Assembly (NCBI RefSeq): GCF_000739635.1
Contig: NZ_BATQ01000185.1
Coordinates: forward strand, 1-64,000
Source of the DNA: Verrucomicrobium sp. BvORR034
GTDB lineage: Bacteria; Verrucomicrobiota; Verrucomicrobiia; Verrucomicrobiales; Verrucomicrobiaceae
Length of the DNA stretch: 64,000 bases
Direction: 5' to 3'
Of this stretch, positions 1-7,466 are shown in pieces; the first letter of the stretch is position 1; each line of letters starts with the position of its first letter. A program made the position numbers and the translations under genes. Below the pieces are notes generated by a model that made no database searches, had not been told where the DNA came from, and was given only the letters and a program-made list of their open reading frames with translations.

Positions 1-1
1 C

Positions 2-880
2 GAAGGCAAGTCCTTGCCCAAAATAGATTCAGTCGAGTTTGAAATGGCTCTAATTGTCTTGGCTTCCGAGGTCGGCGTGCTTTTGGGGTGGCTCGCTCAC
101 CCCCGCGACAATATCTCAAGAGAAACCATTCTCGAGATTCTAAGAAACATACTCCATGCATTACTCTCTTCATCGAACGCCTATGGCATCAACCTTAACG
201 ACGCCGTATGGTCCAATCTGGTGAAGATCTGCGATCATAGACCACCAGTCCAACATCGACGAGAAACCCCTCTATTCGACGATGGTTTTTCTTATCTCGA
301 GCAGTTCCCAGACTGTATTCGAATGGATATTTTCGACGTTTTACGTGGGACCAAACAAATTTCGTTTCAACAGTGCAATAGCATTAACATAGGCAAGCAA
401 CTTTCCGATAACAAGAGAGAGCGAGATGGATACAGATTTCATGATGTCTTCCACCTAGCATACGCCGCAATATTAGGTTGGTCCCCCACTCTTAGAGCAC
501 TTTTGCGCATCAAAAGGAAGAGCAACGGCGACATTGACGATGCCGAAGACGGGCAACGCGCTGGATTCCTGGAGGAAGGTTTGATTGCGTTAATTTTTCA
601 ATACGCTCAAGGTGTTAACTTTTTTGATGGCATGACAAAAGTCGACTATTCTCTACTTAAACTCATTCCTGATTTTGTTAGAGGGTACGAGGTGGAAAGA
701 TGCGCATTATGGGAATGGGAGAATGCGATCCTAAAAGGATTCGAAGTCTTCAGGCAACTCCGATCCTATGAACGAGGAACAATCGTAGCGAACATTAAGG
801 AGCGGACCATCTCCTTCGAAGAGTTACCCGCCAACCATCTGCCCGAGCCACGGACAATAGCTTCGTCGATCACATCTTAA
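2..880 (+). CDS. MazG-like NTP pyrophosphohydrolase domain protein (5' end cut by window edge)
   Basis: The reading frame is open to the left edge, so the true start is probably outside the window; the first in-frame ATG is at 44. The protein resembles the all-alpha MazG-like NTP pyrophosphatases. It has a helix with ASEVGVLLG, then RFHDVFHLAYAAILGWSP, a KRKS stretch, and EDGQRAGFLEEG, which supplies the acidic residues expected to bind Mg2+ and the triphosphate. Such enzymes hydrolyse (d)NTPs to (d)NMPs plus pyrophosphate and clean the nucleotide pool. It converges on the thymidylate-synthase homologue and overlaps its 3' end by 11 bases, so it belongs to the same AT-rich nucleotide island. 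The substrate is unknown; removal of a non-canonical dNTP is inference. Confidence 0.72.
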   Translation, partial: EGKSLPKIDSVEFEMALIVLASEVGVLLGWLAHPRDNISRETILEILRNILHALLSSSNAYGINLNDAVWSNLVKICDHRPPVQHRRETPLFDDGFSYLEQFPDCIRMDIFDVLRGTKQISFQQCNSINIGKQLSDNKRERDGYRFHDVFHLAYAAILGWSPTLRALLRIKRKSNGDIDDAEDGQRAGFLEEGLIALIFQYAQGVNFFDGMTKVDYSLLKLIPDFVRGYEVERCALWEWENAILKGFEVFRQLRSYERGTIVANIKERTISFEELPANHLPEPRTIASSITS

Positions 881-1880
881 ATTGGGTGCGTTCAAGCCAT
901 TTCTCGTACATCGTTCGGTAAGTCTCACTCTTGCAGGAAGCGAGAACATCAAGCACAGTTCCCGGCTCCTTCCGCCGACGGAGACCTTCGCATAGAAGGA
1001 TTGCGCCAATATCATGAATGCTGTCAGGATTAGTAAATGAACTCCAAAATTTCAGCGCAGCCGCAGCCGTACATTTTGGGTCTATTAGCTTCAAGATTAG
1101 CGAGTCTAGCCGTCTAAACATTTCGTCTGAGACTTCTTTTCCAAAAGCCAAATTGCCCGACGATTGCGCTTTGCCAACTATTTGGGTTCTCTCAATTTTT
1201 TGAAAATGCTTTTGATAAACATGAAGACTGTCACTGTAGTGATAGTATGACCCAACCTCGACACCAAGCCAACCCGACACTATTTCCTGCAAGCACGTAA
1301 ACTGCACGATATTGTGGACGAAGCCCAGGAACAAATCGTTGCTTCTCATTATCTGCGTCCACTCGAGTTTATCCCCTCTTATTTTTAACAGGGAAACTAG
1401 ATTGCACGGCACATCCTTGGAAGACGGTTGGCCCTCAGAGTCTGGCAGATCGACTTGACCATTCCAGATCTGAAGTACGACTTGTCTTGACACTGGATTT
1501 GAACTAAGAGCATCATAAGCTCTCTGTAGCTGATCGAAGTTGAAACCAGACCTCAATCGATGACCGTAAGCTCCGGGGTAAGTTGGTGTTTCGCCTGCAT
1601 ACTTGGGAAGCTCTCTGTTGAAGTAATTAAGGTACTCAGCCTCATTTCTGCCTCGAACAATCCAAACTACTTCGGCAAGAGCAAAAGCAATGTTAATGGG
1701 TGGCCGTCTGGAAGTCACCCACCTCAACCGAGGATTTCGAAGCTCTAGGCAAGCATGCAGTATCTCCCTCGTCCCCCCCAACCTACTCGGTTGTGGAGCC
1801 TGATATTTCTCTTCATGGAATGCCTCAACAGCTTGACTCCATAATTCATCGGCTGAGTCTGCACTAAAAGTTCTAAACAT
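870..1880 (-). CDS. thymidylate synthase family protein (possible dUMP hydroxymethylase)
   Basis: A 336-residue ThyA-fold protein. The family landmarks are present: RQVVLQIWN, the nucleophile in DVPCN, the phosphate-binding RSND, the Asn of HNIVQFTCLQ that in ThyA reads the uracil base, and DSLHVYQKH matching the substrate His/Tyr. The Asn favours dUMP over dCMP as substrate. The C-terminal 80 residues do not look like the folate-closing tail of housekeeping ThyA, so methylation or hydroxymethylation are both possible. It starts 7 bases after the stop of the kinase/HMUDK gene and is the last gene of the island operon. I judge that this is not the cell's housekeeping thyA from its neighbours and AT-rich composition. 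Confidence 0.82.
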   Translation of the reverse strand: MFRTFSADSADELWSQAVEAFHEEKYQAPQPSRLGGTREILHACLELRNPRLRWVTSRRPPINIAFALAEVVWIVRGRNEAEYLNYFNRELPKYAGETPTYPGAYGHRLRSGFNFDQLQRAYDALSSNPVSRQVVLQIWNGQVDLPDSEGQPSSKDVPCNLVSLLKIRGDKLEWTQIMRSNDLFLGFVHNIVQFTCLQEIVSGWLGVEVGSYYHYSDSLHVYQKHFQKIERTQIVGKAQSSGNLAFGKEVSDEMFRRLDSLILKLIDPKCTAAAALKFWSSFTNPDSIHDIGAILLCEGLRRRKEPGTVLDVLASCKSETYRTMYEKWLERTQFKM

Positions 1881-1887
1881 AGTACGA

Positions 1888-2373
1888 TCAGTATTTGATG
1901 CACTCGTTTATACCCCATTTTGGCGGATACCAGTAACTAATTTTTCCAGGTTGAGGCGTAAATTTCTGTTTGATTCTAGTTCGCCCGTTGCGCCCCGCAA
2001 TATCAGGATGTGAAACACGAGTGTATTTGCTGACCTCACAAAACAAATTCTGGCAGTCAATAAGCTGAAGTCGTCGTCCCCAGAGATCTCTAAAATTTAG
2101 GCCAAGCCTCTCAAACTCAGATTCCTGCATTTTGGCCATCTTCCGTATTATCTCAGCCTCCGAGAAAGCTTCAGCGTTAGAAAAACATTTGTGTATTCCA
2201 TCTACGGCGCCGGGACCAGCCACTACAAACTCCATCTCATCAAACTTAAGTGCACTTGAGTAGTTGAGATCCGTTATGTATTGATATGCCAGAAAATTCC
2301 CAATTGATGGATAGGAGCGTAGTGAATGAAACCCCTCCTCCATACTTGCACTTTCCAGGATTGGGGCAGACAC
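1888..2373 (-). CDS. C-terminal part of 5-hmdU DNA kinase-type helical domain (frameshifted continuation)
   Basis: This frame carries the second half of the helical domain that begins in the upstream frame. It reads SMEEGFHSLRSYPSIGNFLA, then a DLNYS segment, a GPGAVDGIHKCF segment and LWGRRLQLIDCQNLFCEVSK, all matching my memory of the HMUDK_hel/aGPT-pyrophosphorylase family (Iyer and Aravind DNA hypermodification work). The nominal GTG start at 2373 lies inside the domain, so I do not think it is an independent gene. A single -1 shift in the C4 run near 2362-2367 joins it to the kinase half and gives a protein of about 550 residues. ThyA-like synthase follows 7 bases downstream. Confidence 0.7.
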   Translation of the reverse strand: MSAPILESASMEEGFHSLRSYPSIGNFLAYQYITDLNYSSALKFDEMEFVVAGPGAVDGIHKCFSNAEAFSEAEIIRKMAKMQESEFERLGLNFRDLWGRRLQLIDCQNLFCEVSKYTRVSHPDIAGRNGRTRIKQKFTPQPGKISYWYPPKWGINECIKY

Positions 2374-3539
2374 TCCCCCATCATCCGTTGAAGCAGTCGA
2401 AGGTGCATCTGATGCTTTCTTGGAAACGAGGTTCCAGGCCCTCCTGTTGGCATAATATACGCCGCCGAATAGATCCTTTGCCCCTTCGAAAGTGCCCCTT
2501 CTAGCACTTTGTCATATCGCTCGAAACTAAAATCCCTCCAGGACAAAACGCCTAGCGCAGACTCAAGAAGCTGCCAAGTTTCAATCTTATTGAAAAACTT
2601 GAACAACAGGGTTCGGAAGAAAACTTCATTGAAATTTTGTTCGCCGCTATATATAACATTCTTAATCAGGAACTGGCTGACCCTATCAGACGCTCGGTAA
2701 GCATTCGTAAATTTGTGATTCTGTATGATATTGTCGTTCGTCCATGGAGGTTTGCGCCCCTCCAATCTCTGGAAAAAAACGTCTTGCCGTCTAGTCGCAA
2801 ATGTCCAGTAAACATCAAGAATTTCAGTCGGACACAATGGCGCCCATGCGTTAGCGACTGAATCTGAAGATGCTTTCCTTGAACACAGCTGGCTTATCGA
2901 CAATTCAAGCTGGGCTTGTGGCTTTTTCTTAACTTTTGTAATTCTGTTTACGATCATATTCTGCACTAGTGCCAACGTCGACTGAGAATTTGGAGAGTCT
3001 TTGACTATTTCAACCGGGTACTTACACTTTTCAAGCTCAGCGCAACTAAGATATTCCACCTTACACGACGCCCAAGTGTCCAAAGGCTCCTCGCGCAGGG
3101 GGCTCTCTCGATCAAGCAAAAAAACTATTGCTGGGCGCACCCCTGCCCATACCTGCTTTTCGGCACGTATCAATGCCGTAAGCACCTTCTTGTCAATTCC
3201 CGCAACTGCGCCGTATACAAAGGTCGACCACCAATATCGATCCAAAATCACGGTCACACCATCGTCGAGGGCGGGCAATATAACTGTCGAAATCGTTTCG
3301 AAATGTGCTGCAACATGCAAGCATTGGAGCGAAGTAGGCTCGACGCTAGATAGCCCCAGCTCGCCCGGAGAGTGGTGTAGTTTGTATACGAGACCTCCGA
3401 GGGAATTCGGTTTCCGCCCCGGAAAGGAGACCGAACTGACATTATGCCCCAATAAGCGAAGACTTGCCACCAAGCCCTCACATAGGGTGCTCTTGCCGGT
3501 TCCATCACAACCCTCCACTACAAAAAGGTTACCCTTCAT
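2274..3539 (-). CDS. thymidylate kinase-like P-loop kinase fused to 5-hmdU DNA kinase helical domain (N-terminal part)
   Basis: Residues 1-205 look like a dTMP-kinase fold: P-loop GCDGTGKST near residue 10, FPGR after it, and LDRYWWST as the DR motif. Residues about 235-385 switch to an all-helical domain with RRQDVFFQRLEGRKPPWTND, FTNAYRASDRVSQFL, LLFKFFNKIETW and IYSAAYIMPTGG, the signature of the helical domain of 5-hydroxymethyl-dU DNA kinases and alpha-glutamyl/putrescinyl-thymine pyrophosphorylases. In phages this architecture activates hmdU in DNA before a side chain is attached. After about residue 395 the family similarity jumps to the next frame, so the last 25 residues here are probably out of frame. 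It overlaps the upstream gene by 11 bases. Confidence 0.8.
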   Translation of the reverse strand: MKGNLFVVEGCDGTGKSTLCEGLVASLRLLGHNVSSVSFPGRKPNSLGGLVYKLHHSPGELGLSSVEPTSLQCLHVAAHFETISTVILPALDDGVTVILDRYWWSTFVYGAVAGIDKKVLTALIRAEKQVWAGVRPAIVFLLDRESPLREEPLDTWASCKVEYLSCAELEKCKYPVEIVKDSPNSQSTLALVQNMIVNRITKVKKKPQAQLELSISQLCSRKASSDSVANAWAPLCPTEILDVYWTFATRRQDVFFQRLEGRKPPWTNDNIIQNHKFTNAYRASDRVSQFLIKNVIYSGEQNFNEVFFRTLLFKFFNKIETWQLLESALGVLSWRDFSFERYDKVLEGALSKGQRIYSAAYIMPTGGPGTSFPRKHQMHLRLLQRMMGECLPQSWKVQVWRRGFIHYAPIHQLGIFWHINT

Positions 3540-4389
3540 TGAGGACAGCTTTTAATTCCATTTTCTCAGGAACTTTTTGCTCAAAAAGATCGGCAAAATC
3601 CTGCTTCAAAGAGTTTTTCGTGGACTTTGGCGGCTCGCCAAGTAGGGGATGAGCGCAGATGCAATTGACTCGAACAAGCTTCCGCTTCATTGCCCTGGCA
3701 ATGTACCAGCCCAAGTGTGCGATTCCCAAGTAGTTGCCGTATGCCCTCGTAAAAATGTACTGTGTGGGATAGTACCCTGTAATAGCAATGCCTCCATGTG
3801 TGTCATAAGACAAACTCACTTGTTGCAGGCAGGGGAAGAATGGCCGCGGGTTGCGATTTAGGTCCACTTTGGGATGCCTAATGGCCAACTGGAGAGACGA
3901 TTGAGCGATATGTGGATTCTCCGCCCAGATTTCAAGCATCCTGGCTAGTTGATTATCTCCTTCTTCGTCCGGGTGATTAAGGTTTCCCCCATAGTTTGTC
4001 AACCGCAGAAAATAAGTCCCGCGCCCATTTGCTTTCGCATTCTGTGCCTTTAGTTTCGGATAGACGCGACGACGATAATACTCCCCCAATTCCTTTGCTT
4101 CAACTTCCCGTTGAAGGCGCGATTCCATTAGTTGCAGTGTAGCGATCGGAAAAATGGTTGACGCGCAAATCTCGGTGTTCACTTTATTGTGACTTAGCAG
4201 CACTTCGTCTAAGCGTTTCCTAATTATCTCCACTTCGTCGGGGAACCCTTCTGTTCCAAACCCCGTAAAGCTAACCGTCAATGGAGATCCAGAATCCGTT
4301 CCCTTTGAGCATAACAGCTCAAACGCTCTCAACCAAGCTTCGGAGAGATTTGCCGCTTCAATAATGGGTCTAGGAGTCGCTGTAGACAT
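3529..4389 (-). CDS. divergent thymidylate-synthase-fold protein
   Basis: A 286-residue protein of the same operon. Its C-terminal half contains FFPCLQQVSLSYDTHGGIAI followed by GYYPTQYIFTRAYGNYLGIA and HLGWYIARAMKRKL. This arrangement parallels the PC-nucleophile strand and following helix of thymidylate synthases, so I place it in that fold. The RSxD phosphate motif is replaced by TRAYGNYLG. If the Cys is the nucleophile it could be a second C1-transfer enzyme or a non-catalytic partner of the other synthase. It overlaps ImmA/IrrE by 20 bases and the kinase fusion by 11, which suggests translational coupling. A structure prediction would settle the fold. Confidence 0.55.
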   Translation of the reverse strand: MSTATPRPIIEAANLSEAWLRAFELLCSKGTDSGSPLTVSFTGFGTEGFPDEVEIIRKRLDEVLLSHNKVNTEICASTIFPIATLQLMESRLQREVEAKELGEYYRRRVYPKLKAQNAKANGRGTYFLRLTNYGGNLNHPDEEGDNQLARMLEIWAENPHIAQSSLQLAIRHPKVDLNRNPRPFFPCLQQVSLSYDTHGGIAITGYYPTQYIFTRAYGNYLGIAHLGWYIARAMKRKLVRVNCICAHPLLGEPPKSTKNSLKQDFADLFEQKVPEKMELKAVLNEG

Positions 4390-5224
4390 TGTTGTGCGTT
4401 GGATATCTAAATTGAGCGTAGCCTCTAAATCCGGATTCGGCCACGCGAATTAGGGGAGTCCTACCGCTCGAAAGATTTGTAAGTTGACTCACTCCAGCCG
4501 CACTCGCGACTCCAGAGTTGCGCGACCGGCATTCAATCAAACCTGCACTATCTATCGCACCGGAAGGAAACATAAGAGCGTCACCAACCTCTAGGTCGAT
4601 TGGTCGACTGAGCCAATGCTCATCAACTACGATCAGGTTTGGAGCGCTAAGCTCCGGGCATAGGTGCTTTCTAAGATCCTTCGGCTCTACCTCAGATAGT
4701 TTCTCAAATGCAGACTGCTCTAGCGAGCGGAGAGCGTAACACATGTGTCCAAGAAAACCAGCGTAGCTAACTCCGAAGTAGCTTGCCAATGCGTAGGCTT
4801 GCACTGCTGTTAGTTTGCTTGGAGACCACTTTCGAGTCTCCAGCGTGCTTGCAACCCCGCATGGTGGCATCAAAAGATGCCCTGCGAATTGATTTGCGGC
4901 ATTTTCTTCCGGCTGGTTTCGGTCAGGCGTTCTAGTAGACACCAATTCGTCAGCTCTCGTTCCATGGTCGAAGTGCCAATGCCCTAGCTCATGCGCACAC
5001 GTAAAAGCCCTCCGTCCAGCTGGACGGAGTGAGGAGAGCACAATTGCTTTCTTTTCGCGGCACCAGATGCCTTCCACGGAAGACAGATGCTCGATACTAA
5101 CATGAATCTTCAGATGCATCGCGGCGTCGATAACCGCAATTGGCTCGGCCAGGTCGATTCCGAGGCTTTTGCGAGTTTGATAGGCACCACGCAAGGCGAC
5201 CCTGGCAAGTTCATATGGGCTCAC
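4370..5224 (-). CDS. ImmA/IrrE family metallopeptidase
   Basis: The zinc motif is AFTCAHELGHWHFDHG (HELGH), followed by ENAANQFAGHLLMP carrying the third ligand Glu; this is the ImmA/IrrE (DUF955) signature at residues about 75-115. The family cleaves XRE-type repressors or relays stress and phage signals. The GTG start at 5224 overlaps the TGA of the XRE gene by four bases, so the two are coupled. The C-terminal 120 residues include VGDALMFPSGAIDSAGLIEC, an LexA/peptidase-like or barrel segment of unknown role. In this operon it probably controls expression of the nucleotide-modifying genes by acting on the adjacent repressor; that link is inference from order. Confidence 0.88.
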   Translation of the reverse strand: MSPYELARVALRGAYQTRKSLGIDLAEPIAVIDAAMHLKIHVSIEHLSSVEGIWCREKKAIVLSSLRPAGRRAFTCAHELGHWHFDHGTRADELVSTRTPDRNQPEENAANQFAGHLLMPPCGVASTLETRKWSPSKLTAVQAYALASYFGVSYAGFLGHMCYALRSLEQSAFEKLSEVEPKDLRKHLCPELSAPNLIVVDEHWLSRPIDLEVGDALMFPSGAIDSAGLIECRSRNSGVASAAGVSQLTNLSSGRTPLIRVAESGFRGYAQFRYPTHNNVYSDS

Positions 5225-5556
5225 GGCTTTGAATCAGGCGCACGTAAGCTGTTTAATAGTTCGAGAATCTTGTCTAGATCATCGTCTCTGAGCTTCGACA
5301 AGCCGCGTGCCGCTATTTCCAATTTTGTGGAATTATCATTGGATTCGGTAGTCAACCATTGCATCGAGACATTATAAAGTTCCGATAAGAGCGCCAACTC
5401 GTCGGCCCTCACGCGGCGTCTGCCGGCTTCGATTTCAGAAATTGCTGGCCTTTTCAATCCTAGACGGCTAGCCACAACTTCTTGACTCAGTCCAGATTGT
5501 TCGCGAGCGGAGCGAAGTCTACGGGCGAGCAACTGCGTTGGGGCATCTTCTGGCAT
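5221..5556 (-). CDS. XRE-family helix-turn-helix regulator
   Basis: Residues 8-65 are a classic Cro/C1-type HTH: LRSAREQSGLSQEVVASRLG, then LKRPAISEIEAGRRRVRADE. The C-terminal 40 residues are helical and may be the dimer or protease-sensing part. At 111 residues it is typical of the small repressors that pair with ImmA/IrrE. It lies between the acyl-carrier-like gene (3-base gap) and the peptidase (4-base overlap). A palindrome at 7206-7222 ahead of the first gene of the operon is a good candidate operator for it. Confidence 0.88.
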   Translation of the reverse strand: MPEDAPTQLLARRLRSAREQSGLSQEVVASRLGLKRPAISEIEAGRRRVRADELALLSELYNVSMQWLTTESNDNSTKLEIAARGLSKLRDDDLDKILELLNSLRAPDSKP

Positions 5557-5559
5557 GAA

Positions 5560-5853
5560 TTATTGGGAGGCTTCAATGAAGTTAAAAATTCTTTCCGCTG
5601 ACTGTCTAATCGACAGCGCGCGATTTTCCTCATACAGCATAGTCTGATCAGAAGGAAGTTCAATTCCAAGAAGAACTTCGACCTCACATGCGATATTCAC
5701 GTCATGCATGCTGTCCATGCCCAAGTCTGGATAGGGTCGTGTGCTGTGAGTGACCTCTTTCAATCTACATCTTGCGTATAGTGACGCATGTCTGCGCACT
5801 GCATCCCCAATTGCATTGGCGATTTCTTCGGTAGTCATTGGAGGCACCCACAT
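5560..5853 (-). CDS. acyl/peptidyl carrier protein-like
   Basis: A 97-residue protein with the carrier signature YPDLGMDSMHDVNIACEVEV, in which the Ser of DSM is the expected 4'-phosphopantetheine site, followed by LLGIELP of helix III. Length and layout fit an ACP or PCP. The ATG at 5853 is used here; an internal ATG at 5838 (MTTEE) gives a more typical ACP start. No ketosynthase, adenylation or phosphopantetheinyl transferase gene is visible nearby, so it must be loaded by an enzyme elsewhere or by an unrecognised neighbour. A carrier for an amino-acyl or acyl group to be placed on a modified base is speculation. Confidence 0.75.
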   Translation of the reverse strand: MWVPPMTTEEIANAIGDAVRRHASLYARCRLKEVTHSTRPYPDLGMDSMHDVNIACEVEVLLGIELPSDQTMLYEENRALSIRQSAERIFNFIEASQ

Positions 5854-5893
5854 TTAGTCCATCGGACGATTGCCCCCATTAAATGGTTTCACA

Positions 5894-6355
5894 TCATCGA
5901 TTGCAAGAATTTTTTCCACCGGCAGTCGTCGAAGCCACTCTCAAGGCTGGTTCTACTTCTGCCAGCAGATCAGCACGACTAAATGCTCCGCTCAGATCAG
6001 GAAGCGTGCTGGATGTTTTTTCAACACCCCATTCATCTAACTGACGACCTAGTGTAGAATGCAGCAGCATCCCCCCATCTTCGATCAGCACTCTCAATAT
6101 CTGATTTGGAGGTGTGTTGAGAAGACTTAACCTCACATCCTCACTCACTCGAGAGGATTCATGCGTGCGTTGTGATTCAATTACAAGCGTTAGGGTTGTC
6201 GTCCCAATACTGGTGTCTGAGCAATTTTTTTCATGCCTGCCGATAAAGCACTTGTTCGGAAAATGGCAAGAAAGGCGTTCAACCAGCTGTATGGCGGGCG
6301 CACAATCGACTTCTGCGAACGTGACGAATATTCTTACGTGGTGTATTTTTTTCAT
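5894..6355 (-). CDS. small protein with weak TIR-like pattern
   Basis: A 153-residue protein. I see an opening beta strand and acidic turn (HVRIFVTFAEVDCAPAIQLV), a DTSIGTTTLTLVIESQ strand, SSRVSEDVRLSLL and QILRVLIEDG. This order is reminiscent of TIR domains, where a Glu in the third element is catalytic in NADases, but the match is weak and unverified. It starts 4 bases after the stop of the zinc-ribbon gene and is followed by the carrier protein after 40 bases. If it is a TIR it would make the island look like a sensor-effector defence system. The only firm statement is a small alpha/beta protein of the operon. Confidence 0.55.
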   Translation of the reverse strand: MKKIHHVRIFVTFAEVDCAPAIQLVERLSCHFPNKCFIGRHEKNCSDTSIGTTTLTLVIESQRTHESSRVSEDVRLSLLNTPPNQILRVLIEDGGMLLHSTLGRQLDEWGVEKTSSTLPDLSGAFSRADLLAEVEPALRVASTTAGGKNSCNR

Positions 6356-6359
6356 GTCT

Positions 6360-7205
6360 CTAGTTTGCAGTGAATAATGTTCCTTGAGCCCCGCATTCAG
6401 GGCATAGCTTTAGGCGCGCCTTGCTTTTGCAGGTCCAGCCGCATTTGACACAAGCCCAAGTATCAGTTGCTGCAGAGTTGCTGACTCTTCTGATTGACGA
6501 GTGGACACCTAAGGATGTCATTTTCTCTGCCACCGACCAGTCGAACTGATCCCTCTTTCCAAAGTTGATGTATCTAAGGCCGTTCGCATTTCTTGCGTTA
6601 ACCTTTTCAAGCCTGTGAATTTCTTCGATATACAATGTTGTTGCGTCTTCCTGTGCGTGTAAGATCTGAACCAACTTCTCACTCTCGGAGGGGGCCAACT
6701 TAGCGGTCAGCCTAGGTGAACGTGACGATAACCGTGTCCCCAAATGTCTATTTACTTCATCAAAACGAATAGGATGTTCAACAAAGTGAACCCGATCAGC
6801 AGCTAGACAATAATCGTCTTGATATGTCCCCCCATGAGAATACCACTTCAAACGATAGTACCCAGTGACTCCTCTTTTATTGCTTTCGACGGCATTGTTG
6901 CCAAAGAAGAAGAGATATGGAGACCTGTTTTTCACAGCCCCTCTGCGCGCCGCATCCTGACAGGTCGAAAACAATCCGAAAGTTTGCGTTTCCCAATTGG
7001 GGTCAGATTTACAGTCAGCAATGCAGTGCGTGGAGGATCCTACAACTCGGTTAACATCGCGTACGGGCAAGCGGCTGAGCAAACTACTATAATAGAAGCA
7101 GAGATAGGAATGAGCTTCCGAACTGGAGTTCAGTTCAAGCCAAGGAGGGCCTGGGGGAACTCCTTTCATGGTTTCGGGCATTTCTTGATGTGTCATTTTC
7201 AACAT
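6360..7205 (-). CDS. zinc-ribbon protein, first gene of the island operon
   Basis: A 281-residue protein. The C-terminus is a treble-clef or zinc ribbon with CVKCGWTC and CPECG pairs (residues about 250-275), typical of nucleic-acid binding. The centre reads GVTGYYRLKWYSHGGTYQDD and LAADRVHFVEHPIRFDEVNR, a pattern that faintly recalls PUA/EVE-type barrels, some of which read modified bases. I do not recognise the family with confidence. The start at 7205 is the first ATG; a second in-frame ATG lies at 7196. Its upstream region carries the only convincing operator and promoter of the cluster, so it is probably the leading cistron. Confidence 0.6.
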   Translation of the reverse strand: MLKMTHQEMPETMKGVPPGPPWLELNSSSEAHSYLCFYYSSLLSRLPVRDVNRVVGSSTHCIADCKSDPNWETQTFGLFSTCQDAARRGAVKNRSPYLFFFGNNAVESNKRGVTGYYRLKWYSHGGTYQDDYCLAADRVHFVEHPIRFDEVNRHLGTRLSSRSPRLTAKLAPSESEKLVQILHAQEDATTLYIEEIHRLEKVNARNANGLRYINFGKRDQFDWSVAEKMTSLGVHSSIRRVSNSAATDTWACVKCGWTCKSKARLKLCPECGAQGTLFTAN

Positions 7206-7240
7206 GGTAAGAATTTCTTACCTCACCGTAAGAATGTCAA
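7206..7240 (-). promoter_or_regulatory. candidate operator and -35 element of the island operon
   Basis: A perfect 17-base palindrome GGTAAGAATTTCTTACC occupies 7206-7222, immediately ahead of the first ATG. A further half-site GTAAGAA lies at 7228-7234. On the minus strand TTGACA occupies 7240-7235 as a -35 element; no good -10 is evident at the normal distance, and the palindrome covers that place. This is the layout expected of an autoregulated XRE repressor, but which protein binds is inference. Confidence 0.55.
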
Positions 7241-7375
7241 GTTTTTGTTTTCCTTGAGCCTAAAGGTCATAAAGGACATTGTGTGCCCTGCAGAGCATGG
7301 GGCGAAGGCCGCCAGGATCCAAAGTGAGAGGCTTTCGTTTGTTTTTTTGCCTTTGGGCTTGTCTGTTGTGCGCCC

Positions 7376-7403
7376 TCTCACATCCTTTTGACACCTCCAA
7401 TAG
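7376..7403 (+). promoter_or_regulatory. ECF-like promoter motif ahead of secreted hypothetical
   Basis: The segment reads CTCACATCC... ending ACACCTCCAATAGG. It resembles two other segments (33344-33372 and 35481-35509) of the form TGTCAC, about 16 bases, then CCAATGG. It lies 63 bases ahead of the ATG at 7467. The bipartite shape and position suggest an extracytoplasmic-function sigma promoter; the match here is the weakest of the three. Confidence 0.3.
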
Positions 7404-7466
7404 GCGCTTCTGCGCCCCAATCGTCACCCCCGGCCCCATTCACCTTCTCCCTTGTTCGTTACGACC

